From Verrucomicrobiales bacterium (GTDB lineage: Bacteria > Verrucomicrobiota > Verrucomicrobiia > Verrucomicrobiales > DEV007): 64,000 nt of DNA. Under the pieces are notes generated by a model, which saw only the letters and a program-made list of their open reading frames with translations, did not search any database and was not told the DNA's origin. Below are positions 1-9,485 of this stretch, in pieces (the stretch's first letter is position 1; the number at the start of each line of letters is the position of its first letter). The DNA is taken from the NCBI GenBank assembly GCA_002726915.1, contig PBSY01000060.1:62001-126000 (forward strand), written 5' to 3'. A program made the position numbers and the translations under genes.

Positions 1-822
1 ATCGAGAATCAGGGATTCCATCAGCGAGATCTTGTCTCACGCTATCGGGCAAATCCTGAGTATCGGCTCCGCGGCAGGAAACTTCATCCAGGAGGAATAA
101 CCCCCAACTATCACGGGCAGCTTTCAAAATTATTACTCAGTAATGATCCCGACTACGTCGCAGGTGATGGCGTTTCAGATGGATCAGCAATGAAGGTCAC
201 GGCTATTGCAGGGGCTTACGCGGATTCATTTTTTGACCTGGTCGATTTCACCGATCGGATCACCCAGGTAACACATTCGAGCGTCGAAGCACGGCTTGCT
301 GCAGTGATAGTAGCCTTGCGACTAAGACAGGTTTTGATCGGTCGGGAGGCCGAAGGCATTAAATGGGTGGCAGATGAACTCGAGCGAGCCGGGCAGCACC
401 TTAATTTCGGCGACCAAAGCTCGTTTTTCCTTGATCGCTTAAAAACTGCCGCTGAAGTGTGTCGTCAGACCCGAGAATCGAGAAAGGAGCAAACAAAAAC
501 TTCGGCTGATGTGCTCGCCGCACTTGCTCGTAAAGTCGGTATCGAACACCTAGCCTGGACCACGCCTATCTCGGCTGTTTGCTGGAGCTACGAAAACTCT
601 TCTGTATTTCGTAGGGGTTGGTTCAAAAAAGGCACGGAACACCTAATAATCCCCGGAAGTATTAAGGAAAGGAAATGCGAGTTGCGAGGTGATTCGATCG
701 AGGAGAGTCTTCACCTTGAAAACGTCGAACACCTCAGACGTATCGGCGAACTGGAAGGCTTCGAATCCTCGCATGGTCACCACTGGCGCCAGTCTCTCAA
801 CACGGACACTTTTTTTCTATAA
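1..822 (+). CDS. ADP-ribosylglycohydrolase-like protein (5' truncated by window edge)
   Basis: Frame 1 is open from base 1 into the listed ORF (…GGITPNYHGQLSKLLLS…GDGVSDGSAMKVTAIAGAYAD…THSSVEARLAAVIVALRLR). This resembles the ADP-ribosylglycohydrolase fold, but the usual C-terminal GGDxDT motif is not visible. Confidence 0.5.
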   Translation: MENQGFHQRDLVSRYRANPEYRLRGRKLHPGGITPNYHGQLSKLLLSNDPDYVAGDGVSDGSAMKVTAIAGAYADSFFDLVDFTDRITQVTHSSVEARLAAVIVALRLRQVLIGREAEGIKWVADELERAGQHLNFGDQSSFFLDRLKTAAEVCRQTRESRKEQTKTSADVLAALARKVGIEHLAWTTPISAVCWSYENSSVFRRGWFKKGTEHLIIPGSIKERKCELRGDSIEESLHLENVEHLRRIGELEGFESSHGHHWRQSLNTDTFFL

Positions 823-867
823 CTGCAAGTATTGTTGCAGCGAGAGACGGTCTTAGACCGATCTCGC
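823..867 (+). terminator. Two consecutive hairpins just after the stop codon, possible terminator
   Basis: CTGCAA-gtattg-TTGCAG (823-840) followed by GCGAGA..CGGTC-tta-GACCG..TCTCGC (840-867). No strong T-tract. Confidence 0.35.
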
Positions 868-1134
868 TTGGCACCAAGTGGGCGACCTCGACGTTTGGAG
901 ACCCCTTGGCCACAATATCAGCCCAGCTCACCACTTTACATGGCAACACGGCAGAAACTTTGGACTCATTTCCAAAATAATTAGCCCTGTTTCTTCCTGG
1001 CTGATCCGTATTACCGAAAAAATTCTTCAGAAAAATCTACATGATTTAGAATCCAAGAATTCCTAAATCTAACGGTAAGAATTACGCTAAATTATCGCCT
1101 TGCCCGTATCAGCCTCCTCACTATTCTCTCCCCC

Positions 1135-2079
1135 ATGAAGTGCACTCCTCTCTCTCTCATCGCTCTCCTTTTTCTGACGCTTCCAGTTCAGGCTGAATCG
1201 TACATTCATGTTCCTGGCTGGCTCAAACCACCCGCTGACAGGGAGCACATCGGCAATCTCCATGGTGAAGTCGACGTTGACTCCAAAGGCATGATTTACC
1301 TTAGTGTCGAGGGGAATAACGGCTCGCTTCAGGGTTTTAGGCCAGACGGCAGCTACTCTCATTCGGTCCCTAACATGCCAATGACCCTGCACGGTTTTGT
1401 AATCAAAGATGATTTTATTTACGCTTCCGTTCTTGGAGAAGGAAAAGTTATCAAGGCAACCCTTGATGGCAAAATCGTCTTAGAGATTCCTCAAGGTGCT
1501 TTCCCAAAAGAAAATTTTGGCCCAAAGGGACTCAGGCTGACATCGGTCGATGTAGCTCCCAACGGTGACATCTTCGTCGTGGATGGATACGGCATCGACT
1601 GGATCTACGTGTTCGATTTCGAAGGTAATCTTAAGCATTCATTTGGCGGGCGCGATGAGCCCTACAACCTTAATAACTGCCACAAGATCTTCATCGATCC
1701 TCGCTATGATGAGCCTCGCATTCTCTGCTGTGACCGCGTTAATCTACGCCTTCTTCACCTCACCCTTGATGGCAAGGTGATTGGAGAATATGCCACCGGT
1801 TTGCGGCGTCCATCCTCTGCCTCTTTCCATGGTGACCTCGTCGTAATCGCGGAGATCGCTGGACGTGTCGCCGTTCTCGATAAAGAGGGCAATATTGTCT
1901 CGCAACTTGGAACTAACGATACTCCCAGCGAGATCAACACATCAAAAACCACCCCAGAACAGTGGAAGGAAGGGGTGGTGACTTCCCCTCATGGTGTCGC
2001 TTTTGACAACCATGGCAACATCATCGTCACCGAATGGAACCGGATCGGTCGAGTGCTCCGATGGAATCTCAAACACTGA
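1135..2079 (+). CDS. Secreted NHL/6-bladed beta-propeller protein
   Basis: Signal peptide MKCTPLSLIALLFLTLPVQA; repeated propeller motifs (VDVAPNGDIFVVDGYG, HGVAFDNHGNIIVTEWN). Confidence 0.75.
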   Translation: MKCTPLSLIALLFLTLPVQAESYIHVPGWLKPPADREHIGNLHGEVDVDSKGMIYLSVEGNNGSLQGFRPDGSYSHSVPNMPMTLHGFVIKDDFIYASVLGEGKVIKATLDGKIVLEIPQGAFPKENFGPKGLRLTSVDVAPNGDIFVVDGYGIDWIYVFDFEGNLKHSFGGRDEPYNLNNCHKIFIDPRYDEPRILCCDRVNLRLLHLTLDGKVIGEYATGLRRPSSASFHGDLVVIAEIAGRVAVLDKEGNIVSQLGTNDTPSEINTSKTTPEQWKEGVVTSPHGVAFDNHGNIIVTEWNRIGRVLRWNLKH

Positions 2080-2095
2080 TTCCCGCTATTTACCT

Positions 2096-2392
2096 TCACG
2101 GAAGTGTTTCATTTCCTGCACTAGGCGGGTGACAACCACTCATCAGTCCCGTCCGACTTGGAACACAGTTTAACCAGAGGAGCAGAAACTCGACCACCGT
2201 TGTCTTTTTTTCGGACATTCGGTCAAGTTTTGAGGTCTTGAACTTCTCGTCACCGTAACAGGCAAGATCCCTGCAGCCAAAGTCATCGACAAATACAAGG
2301 ATGATGTTAGGTCGAAGCGCTTCGGCTTGTGCAGTCCCAAAGAGGGCTAGGAGTCCGTCCATCCATAGGGCGTGTTTAAAAATTCTTTTCAT
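2096..2392 (-). pseudogene. Truncated sulfatase (N-terminal fragment)
   Basis: RPNIILVFVDDFGCRDLACYGDEKFKT…LDRMSE followed by CVPSRTGLMSG (sulfatase CxPSR signature). Only about 98 aa before the stop; sulfatases are usually about 450-550 aa. Confidence 0.75.
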
Positions 2393-2482
2393 ATTTCGAT
2401 TTATGAATCACTCGGACCAACAGTCCACGCGCCCTAACGAAAAAGCTTTGCTAAGCCCGTATTCTCCTTCATTTGGAGCCGG

Positions 2483-3280
2483 CTACTGAGACGCAAACTT
2501 GGTCAGCAAACCCTTCTCTCGCCCCTTGAGCATGACGCGAACAAAGAGCAACCCGGCGAGACCCAAATAAAAGAAATTTAGTAGGGTTGCGATCCCTAAT
2601 TCTTTCCAGTTCACAACCCCGTCGGTGAGAACGCCCCTCATACCCTCAAACACGTAAGAACACGGCAGCGCCTTAGCTATCCACTGCAGTGCGGTAGGTA
2701 GGTAGTCCACCGGATAATAAACTGCGGCAAACGGTTGGATAAAAAACGGTACAGCCCACGCTAGCGTTTCTGCAGCGGGCCCCCAGCGGACAATCAATGC
2801 CGTGGAAATCATTCCCAGTGCCCACCCGAAGATAAGTAAGTTAAATACAAAGGGTATCAACGCCCAGCTCAATTGAAATATGTTGAAGCTGTAGAATAAG
2901 ACCGACAACCCACCCAGCATCACAGAAGTCACAGTTGCTCGCATCATCCCCACTGCGTAGGTCGATCCAAGATAGTCCGCATTGGTCACGGGAGCCGCGA
3001 AGATATTGAGAAGATTTCTCGACCAGACATCTTCAAGGAAGAAAATAGCGACACCCTGCTGAGCCCGGAAGAGAATATCCCAAAGGATTACAGCCCCGAT
3101 CAAGAAGGTGATCTCATGGGGGAAGTCATCACCAATATTTTGTTGCAGAAACCGAGTCAAGTAACCCCAGACTAACAGATGCACCAGAGGCCAAAAGATC
3201 AGCTCAACGATCCGGACAGGGGTTCGGGTGTAAAGATAAAGATAACGAAGTACGAGGGCCCTCACTGTACGTAAGCTCAT
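2483..3280 (-). CDS. ABC-2 type transporter permease
   Basis: Multi-TM protein of about 265 aa, overlapping the start of the operon with the ABC ATPase (3277-4044). Confidence 0.85.
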   Translation of the reverse strand: MSLRTVRALVLRYLYLYTRTPVRIVELIFWPLVHLLVWGYLTRFLQQNIGDDFPHEITFLIGAVILWDILFRAQQGVAIFFLEDVWSRNLLNIFAAPVTNADYLGSTYAVGMMRATVTSVMLGGLSVLFYSFNIFQLSWALIPFVFNLLIFGWALGMISTALIVRWGPAAETLAWAVPFFIQPFAAVYYPVDYLPTALQWIAKALPCSYVFEGMRGVLTDGVVNWKELGIATLLNFFYLGLAGLLFVRVMLKGREKGLLTKFASQ

Positions 3281-4044
3281 TTGCTGGCCTCCTCTATTTC
3301 TCCCTTGGATTCAATATCCCCGCCACGCGCCACCCGAATGAAAACATCTTCGAGCGACTCTTCCTTAAAATGATGCAGGGTCTCCTCTGAGGTTCCAGTG
3401 AACAGGACTTTACCCCTGTGCATAAAGACGACGCGGTCACACACTTCTTCCACGTCACGCATATTATGAGAGGTATAGAGAATCGTAGTTCCCTCTTCGT
3501 CACGAATCCGCTTCACCACTCTTCTCACCTTGTCGGCAATATCGGGATCAAGGCTCGCGGTGGGCTCATCGAGGAGCAAGAGTCGGGGACGGTTTAGGAG
3601 TGCCTTGCAGAGATTCAGGCGGGTGCCCTCTCCGGCTGACAGCTCTCCGCTGACCCGTTTTTTGAGATGGGAAATTTCCAGCATCTCCAGCACTTCATCG
3701 ATCCGCGAATTTAAATTAGGCACCCGATAGATCTGACCAAACACCTTCAAATTTTGCCAGATCCTCAAGTTCCCCGGTAGTTGAGTGTAAGTGCTGCAGA
3801 AATTCATTTGGCGAAGCACTTCAATTCGATTTGCCATCAACTCTTTGCCAAAGACTTCAATTCGACCGCCCGTTGGCGTGACAATCCCGAGCACCATGTT
3901 AATCGCAGTCGTTTTACCTGCCCCGTTTGCTCCGAGTAACCCGAGAACTTCCCCCCTGAAAATATCAAACGAAACACCGTCCACGGAAGTGACGTTACCG
4001 AAATGCTTGGTCAGCTCTCTAACCCTAAGGACCGGGGGGTGCAT
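3277..4044 (-). CDS. ABC transporter ATP-binding protein
   Basis: Walker A GANGAGKT, signature LSAGEGTRLNLCKAL, Walker B LLLLDEPTASLD. Confidence 0.93.
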   Translation of the reverse strand: MHPPVLRVRELTKHFGNVTSVDGVSFDIFRGEVLGLLGANGAGKTTAINMVLGIVTPTGGRIEVFGKELMANRIEVLRQMNFCSTYTQLPGNLRIWQNLKVFGQIYRVPNLNSRIDEVLEMLEISHLKKRVSGELSAGEGTRLNLCKALLNRPRLLLLDEPTASLDPDIADKVRRVVKRIRDEEGTTILYTSHNMRDVEEVCDRVVFMHRGKVLFTGTSEETLHHFKEESLEDVFIRVARGGDIESKGEIEEASK

Positions 4045-4142
4045 CGTGCCGTTCCATTATACCGTGTGACACATGCACGCAACTGCGTATGCGTGGAAGG
4101 TTTGTCATTCTATTGTATCTACCTGTAGTCTGGAACTGTTGC

Positions 4143-5627
4143 ATGCAAAGAGTTCTCCTGATTGCCATCACGCTCATTTTTCCGACCCTTTCCTTCGGGT
4201 CCGAAAAGAAATATAATGTGCTGTTCCTAATCTCGGACGACCTCACCTACACGGCTCTTTCCTGCTACGGCAACGAGGTCTGCCACACTCCGAATATTGA
4301 CCGCCTTGCTGAGCGCGGCATCCGTTTCACCCGCGCCTACTGCCAGGGCACTTACTGCGGCCCATCGCGTGCCTCGTTCATGTCCGGCTACTATCCGCAT
4401 GCCACCGGTTCTCTAGGATACAAAAACCCCCGTCCCTACATTGGTGAACGCGCCATGTGGGCAGAGCATTTCAAGGATCATGGCTACCACACCGCCCGGG
4501 TTGGCAAGATCTTTCACATGGGAGTTCCTGGCGGCGTCGAATACAAAAAAGAAAATCTTCCGCCAGAGCATGAGAGCTATAACGGTGCGGACGATCCTGC
4601 CAACTGGACGGAACGGTTTAACACGCCGGGCCCTGAATGGAAAGCCGAGGGAGACGGCGAGACGCTACAGAAGAATCCAGACGGCAAGCGCCCCGTCGTT
4701 GGAGGCAACACGTTTGTAGTCGTTGAGGCAGACGGTGACGATCTTGTCCATGCTGATGGAAAAGCAGCTCGCAAAGCGGCCGAACTAATCAATGAAAACA
4801 AGGAGAAGCCATTCTGGCTCGGAGTCGGTTTCGTTCGGCCGCACGTCCCTTTCGTGGCACCCCGGAAATACTACGAACCCTTCCTCCCCTACGACAAGAT
4901 GGTCCTACCTCCCAAGGTCGAAGGAGACTGGGACGATATTCCCAAGCCGGGAATTAACTACTGCACCAGCGAGAATATGCAGATGGATATCCGGAAGCAG
5001 AAGAAGGCCATTGGCGCCTACTATGCATCTGTTGCCTATATGGATGCTCAGGTTGGTGTGGTCCTTGATGCCCTTGAGGCAGCAGGGTTAGAAAATGATA
5101 CAATCGTCATATTCACAAGTGATCACGGCTATCACCTTGGAGAACATGACTTCTGGGCCAAGGTCAGCTTGCGAGACGTTTCGTCGGGTGTTCCCCTCAT
5201 CATATCTGTACCCGGCCGGAAGCCTGTCGTGTCCAACTCTCTCGTCGAGTTGATCGACCTCTATCCCACCCTCTCATCGCTCTGTGGCCTGCCGGTTCCG
5301 GAGCGACTCCAAGGGAAAGATATTTCTGGAATGATCGAGCTCCCAAACCTCGAAGTCCGCCAAGCCGCCTTCAGCGTCGCACCGATGCGGAGGGGATTTC
5401 TCCTTCGCACGCACAAATATGCCTACATCCAGTATGAGGAGGATGCCTCCAAAGGAATCGAACTGTTCGATGTTGAAAAAGATCCCAACCAATACACCAA
5501 TCTGGCGATGAATCCTGAGTTCACCAAAGTGGTCGACCGGTTCAAAATCCAGATGGCACGACGTCTCGCTGATGTGAGAGAGAACGATCTCGGACTCACC
5601 TACAAGAACGGCAAAGTAGTGGACTAG
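4143..5627 (+). CDS. Sulfatase (iduronate-2-sulfatase-like)
   Basis: ORF opens at 4089; the start at 4143 gives signal peptide MQRVLLIAITLIFPTLSFGS, then NVLFLISDDL and active-site CGPSRASFMSG; DHGYHLGEH motif. Confidence 0.9.
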   Translation: MQRVLLIAITLIFPTLSFGSEKKYNVLFLISDDLTYTALSCYGNEVCHTPNIDRLAERGIRFTRAYCQGTYCGPSRASFMSGYYPHATGSLGYKNPRPYIGERAMWAEHFKDHGYHTARVGKIFHMGVPGGVEYKKENLPPEHESYNGADDPANWTERFNTPGPEWKAEGDGETLQKNPDGKRPVVGGNTFVVVEADGDDLVHADGKAARKAAELINENKEKPFWLGVGFVRPHVPFVAPRKYYEPFLPYDKMVLPPKVEGDWDDIPKPGINYCTSENMQMDIRKQKKAIGAYYASVAYMDAQVGVVLDALEAAGLENDTIVIFTSDHGYHLGEHDFWAKVSLRDVSSGVPLIISVPGRKPVVSNSLVELIDLYPTLSSLCGLPVPERLQGKDISGMIELPNLEVRQAAFSVAPMRRGFLLRTHKYAYIQYEEDASKGIELFDVEKDPNQYTNLAMNPEFTKVVDRFKIQMARRLADVRENDLGLTYKNGKVVD

Positions 5628-5747
5628 GCGCACTGCCGGTGCCCTTGTAAAATTTAGCCAGCCTACCGCCGCCCTAACCAAGCGAAATAGGGATAGTCAT
5701 CATCCCTGACAGATCGGCGCCATCGTCTTCTGATCGCACCGAATTTT

Positions 5748-5766
5748 ATCTGAAGATTCTTCAGAT
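5748..5766. promoter_or_regulatory. Perfect inverted repeat (9-bp arms, 1-nt centre)
   Basis: ATCTGAAGA-T-TCTTCAGAT between the sulfatase and hypothetical ORF 5863. Confidence 0.45.
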
Positions 5767-5818
5767 TTCCTCTTGCCACCCAAACCATGCACTGCTGTAA
5801 TCTCATTTAGTTAATATT

Positions 5819-5833
5819 TATTGAATATCAATA
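5819..5833. promoter_or_regulatory. AT-rich inverted repeat upstream of hypothetical ORF 5863
   Basis: TATTGA-ATA-TCAATA, about 30 bp before the ATG. Confidence 0.4.
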
Positions 5834-5862
5834 TTACTTAATAATTACACACCGCTTGTGCC

Positions 5863-6543
5863 ATGCGCCACATTCCCTCCAGTTGCCTCGACCATCTCAC
5901 CCCCACGGATTTCATCTTCATCGAGGAAGCTTTGCTGGATGACGAATCCCACTCAGAAGTGCTCTTTCCGCTTTTTCAGGATCGCGAATCGCTGGTCACG
6001 CTTCTTGAACACGAGAAGCTGTTTGCAGCGATCAATGAGAACCCTTACTCACTGTCCATTTCTCCCGAACTTTACTTTTTTGTCCTCGTAAGACGCCACC
6101 TAAAGGACGCCGAAATCGACGAACTACATATCGCAGACTATGTCGCCTCCACCCTTGCCGCGCACTCCATTGGCAATCCCATGACCGGCCTTCAGCCCAC
6201 ACGAGAGGACCGCGACTTTACCTGCCATGTTGATTTCATTGACGGAATGGATGGGCTCAGTAAGTGCGGCCGTTTCTTCCTACAACTGCAGTGCGGTAAT
6301 AGCACCATGTCCCTAACCGGTATATTTCCTGAATTCATCGAACATCATTCCAACCGCAAGGGAGCTCCTCCCATCGACCACTACGAGGAAGGAGCCCGCT
6401 GCGCTTTTCACTCGACGTCGAAGCAACCCTTTGCGGACGAGTTTAACCTTAAGAACGTCTATCCGGTCCTTGCAGACAAGTTAGACGACACCAAAGAAGC
6501 TCCCAATCACCTTGCTCAGGATTACATCTTCTTGAGCAACTAG
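5863..6543 (+). CDS. Hypothetical protein
   Basis: 226 aa ORF with clear intergenic space upstream and end abutting a convergent gene; no family recognised. Confidence 0.6.
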   Translation: MRHIPSSCLDHLTPTDFIFIEEALLDDESHSEVLFPLFQDRESLVTLLEHEKLFAAINENPYSLSISPELYFFVLVRRHLKDAEIDELHIADYVASTLAAHSIGNPMTGLQPTREDRDFTCHVDFIDGMDGLSKCGRFFLQLQCGNSTMSLTGIFPEFIEHHSNRKGAPPIDHYEEGARCAFHSTSKQPFADEFNLKNVYPVLADKLDDTKEAPNHLAQDYIFLSN

Positions 6544-9251
6544 GGATCCTCGGTAGCGCCTAACAAGGAGGCCATCGATTCTGCAGTCAGATTTAACTGA
6601 CTGGTCGCGCCGGAGAGCAGATCCTCGGCAAGGTCATCTTTTTTCTCCTGCATCTGCTGGATGCGCTCTTCAACTGTATTCTGACACATAAGTTTGTGAA
6701 CGAAGACGGGCTTGCCCTGCCCGATCCGGTAAGCTCGATCCGTGGCTTGATTCTCCACCGCAGGGTTCCACCATGGATCGTAGTGGATCACCGTATCCGC
6801 TCCGGTAAGAGTCAAACCGGTGCCTCCGGCCTTCAGAGAGATAAGGAAGACCTCTCCTTCTCCCTGCTGGAAACGCTCCACGAGGTCTTGTCGGTCCTTG
6901 GTTTCCCCAGTCAGTTTCAGGTGCGAAATCCCTTGCTCTTGAAGATGATTCTCAATCAACTCGAGCATGGAAGTAAACTGCGAAAACAAAAGCACGCGAT
7001 GACCTTCCTCCCCGAGAGTTTCAAGCAACTCGACTAGATATTCAAACTTGGCCGACTCTCTTTCAAGACTTCCATAATTCCCCTCTTTCAACAATTTGGG
7101 GTGGCAACAGATTTGTCTCAACTTCAGGAGCGCGCCGAGAAATACGACCTGAGCCTCCTGACCACGGATCGCAAGCGCCTGCCTGACCTGCTTATCCATG
7201 GTCGAACGAACTGTTTCATACAGGTCCTTCTGAACTTTAGTCATCTCGATCATGTGCACGACTTCAGTTTTCGGCGGAAGCTCTTTTGCTACATCGCTCT
7301 TGGTCCGCCTCAAGATGAGAGGACCGACCCGATCAGCCAATAATTTACGCTTCGACTCACTGTAATTCTTCTCGATAGGAGTTTGGTAGTTCTCCCGAAA
7401 AGACTCTCTCGTCCCGAGAAGACCCGGCATTAAAAAATTCATCAAGCTCCATAACTCACCGAGATGATTCTCGACTGGAGTCCCCGAGAGGCAAACTCGA
7501 TGGCGAGAGTTCAACTGCATCGCTGCCCGCGAAACTTGAGCTCCGGGATTCTTGACGTGCTGTGCTTCGTCAAGCATCAAAAGGTGAAACTCGTATGCCG
7601 AGAGAATCTCGAGATCACGATGAAGGAGTGCATAAGAAGTCAGTAAGAGGTCAGCATCCGGTATCTTTGCGAACTTCTGCTTCCGCCCCCCTCCCTGGAG
7701 GACAAGCACATTTAGATCAGGAGCAAACTTGGAAGCTTCGCGCTCCCAGTTCAGAACGACGCTTGTGGGCGCAATCACAAGTGAGGGCCTCCCTTGATTT
7801 CGTCCCGATTCGATTTCTGAGGTGATATGCGTGAGCGATTGCAGGGTCTTACCCAGCCCCATATCGTCAGCGAGAATACCGTTCAACCCACTCTGAGACA
7901 AGAACTGTAACCAGTAAAACCCTTCAAGCTGATACTCCCTTAGTGTTGCTTCAATACCGTCGGGGACGGCAACCCGGTCGATCTTTGCGAAGTGAAGCAA
8001 GCGCTCACCAATATCTACAATTTCAGCAGGACCATCCGCTTGCAGAACATCAGATTCTTCACCCGCCATGATGAGGGCGACATCGGTCCGGCTCAACTTG
8101 ATACGTCCTTCACCAAATTTGAATTCGAGAAGTTCGCCCAAGGTTTTCAGCAATCGCCGGAACCGGCCGACCGGCAGAGCTAGGCCACGACCATCAGGAA
8201 GGAAAATCATGAACTCCTGTCCATCTGGCATGGACTCAGTCACTTCAAGGAACTGGTTCTTCACGAGCGCTGCGAGAATGGGTTGAAGTTCAAAGGTCTC
8301 GCCGTCGATTTCAAATCCAGCAGATAAATGAAACCAGCCCTTCCCTTCTTCAACGATGTCAGCACTCCACGTTTTGGACTGAAATATGAGCGGTTCATAC
8401 CCAACGTCAGGAGCATAACGAATCTCCCACTGGCGTCGCTCCAATGCCGGCCCACCCTCATGCCGAAATCTTTGCCAGTAGAACTCAGGATGCGGCCACT
8501 CTTTGGCATCAGGTGCCCAAAGGGTGCCCTCGACCTCCGGCAACTCGACTTTGCGAAGCGACTGAGGCGGCTCCTCAGCTCCGGGCACAAGATCAAGCGC
8601 GTAAAGGCAATTCATCGCCTCAAACTCGGCTCCTCGTGACCTTTTTATCTTACCGTCAGGCAAAACAATAGGCGGAAGGTGACCACTAGGATTAAGCGGC
8701 ACTTGGCGGCCATCGTAGACAGCGAAAGCTTCCACCACAATTTCAGGTATCCATGCCGCCCGCTCTCCCTCAGGACGCCGCTTAACTCTGATGAGGAACC
8801 GTGGAGTGATGTCGACGGTAGCCGGGGCAGCTTCCCGATCCTCTCGACCCTCCTTCAATTTTATTATCTTTCCTTCGATCATCGTGTCCCGCTGTGGAGT
8901 TCCCCCAGCAGCGCGCTCCAGTCTTTCTTTGGACTTAGCAAGGTAGCCCAGCAAGGCAGCGGCGTGCTCACAGTTTATCGCTCGCGGGCACTGGCAATTA
9001 CCTTCTAGCGCCATTCCGTCACCCTCTCTCCAGATCGCGACCACGGGTTGCCAAGACTGCCCATTCTTCTCGGACACGGAACCAGTAATCTCCACATCAC
9101 CGGTATCGAGCCACTTGGCAGAGACATCGTGAACCAATCGAGCCGAAACCAGACGCTTTGCAGCAGCAAGGATGCCGTCACAAAACGCGTTTTCCCACTC
9201 GCGATCCTTCAGCCAGGATGCCAGCTCTTGGATGCTCAGCGAATCACTCAC
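6540..9251 (-). CDS. SNF2-family DEAD/DEAH helicase with N-terminal SWIM zinc finger
   Basis: SWIM CQCPRAINCEHAAALL; helicase motifs DDMGLGKTLQSL, LDEAQHVKNP, LSGTPVENHLGELWSL, SLKAGGTGLTLTGADTVIHYDPWWNPAVENQATDRAYRIGQ. Confidence 0.93.
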   Translation of the reverse strand: MSDSLSIQELASWLKDREWENAFCDGILAAAKRLVSARLVHDVSAKWLDTGDVEITGSVSEKNGQSWQPVVAIWREGDGMALEGNCQCPRAINCEHAAALLGYLAKSKERLERAAGGTPQRDTMIEGKIIKLKEGREDREAAPATVDITPRFLIRVKRRPEGERAAWIPEIVVEAFAVYDGRQVPLNPSGHLPPIVLPDGKIKRSRGAEFEAMNCLYALDLVPGAEEPPQSLRKVELPEVEGTLWAPDAKEWPHPEFYWQRFRHEGGPALERRQWEIRYAPDVGYEPLIFQSKTWSADIVEEGKGWFHLSAGFEIDGETFELQPILAALVKNQFLEVTESMPDGQEFMIFLPDGRGLALPVGRFRRLLKTLGELLEFKFGEGRIKLSRTDVALIMAGEESDVLQADGPAEIVDIGERLLHFAKIDRVAVPDGIEATLREYQLEGFYWLQFLSQSGLNGILADDMGLGKTLQSLTHITSEIESGRNQGRPSLVIAPTSVVLNWEREASKFAPDLNVLVLQGGGRKQKFAKIPDADLLLTSYALLHRDLEILSAYEFHLLMLDEAQHVKNPGAQVSRAAMQLNSRHRVCLSGTPVENHLGELWSLMNFLMPGLLGTRESFRENYQTPIEKNYSESKRKLLADRVGPLILRRTKSDVAKELPPKTEVVHMIEMTKVQKDLYETVRSTMDKQVRQALAIRGQEAQVVFLGALLKLRQICCHPKLLKEGNYGSLERESAKFEYLVELLETLGEEGHRVLLFSQFTSMLELIENHLQEQGISHLKLTGETKDRQDLVERFQQGEGEVFLISLKAGGTGLTLTGADTVIHYDPWWNPAVENQATDRAYRIGQGKPVFVHKLMCQNTVEERIQQMQEKKDDLAEDLLSGATSQLNLTAESMASLLGATEDP

Positions 9252-9382
9252 AATCTATACTCATCGCGCGAAAGACTGCTGCCAGCAACTTCTGGCTGCC
9301 AGCAAATGCTTGATGCGATAATAAAAGAAACAATCGCCACTCCCGCTAACCTGCCAATGGAAGGATGACTACTCATATTAGA

Positions 9383-9468
9383 ATAATGGGTAACCCGTTA
9401 TCATGGCGCAAGGTGCGCCTATATTCTGCGCTCATCAGAAAGCGACACGATTGACGAAAGGCGTCAAT
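9383..9468. promoter_or_regulatory. Three successive inverted repeats in a divergent promoter region
   Basis: ATAATGGGT-a-ACCCGTTAT (9383-9401, one mismatch), GGCGCA-agg-TGCGCC (9405-9419), ATTGACG-aaagg-CGTCAAT (9450-9468). Confidence 0.45.
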
Positions 9469-9485
9469 TCAGCCATTTTCCACTC

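Noticed and set aside
878-1066. Short 62-aa ORF between the ADP-ribosylglycohydrolase-like gene and the propeller gene
   Set aside because: No recognisable domain or convincing start context; not enough evidence to call.
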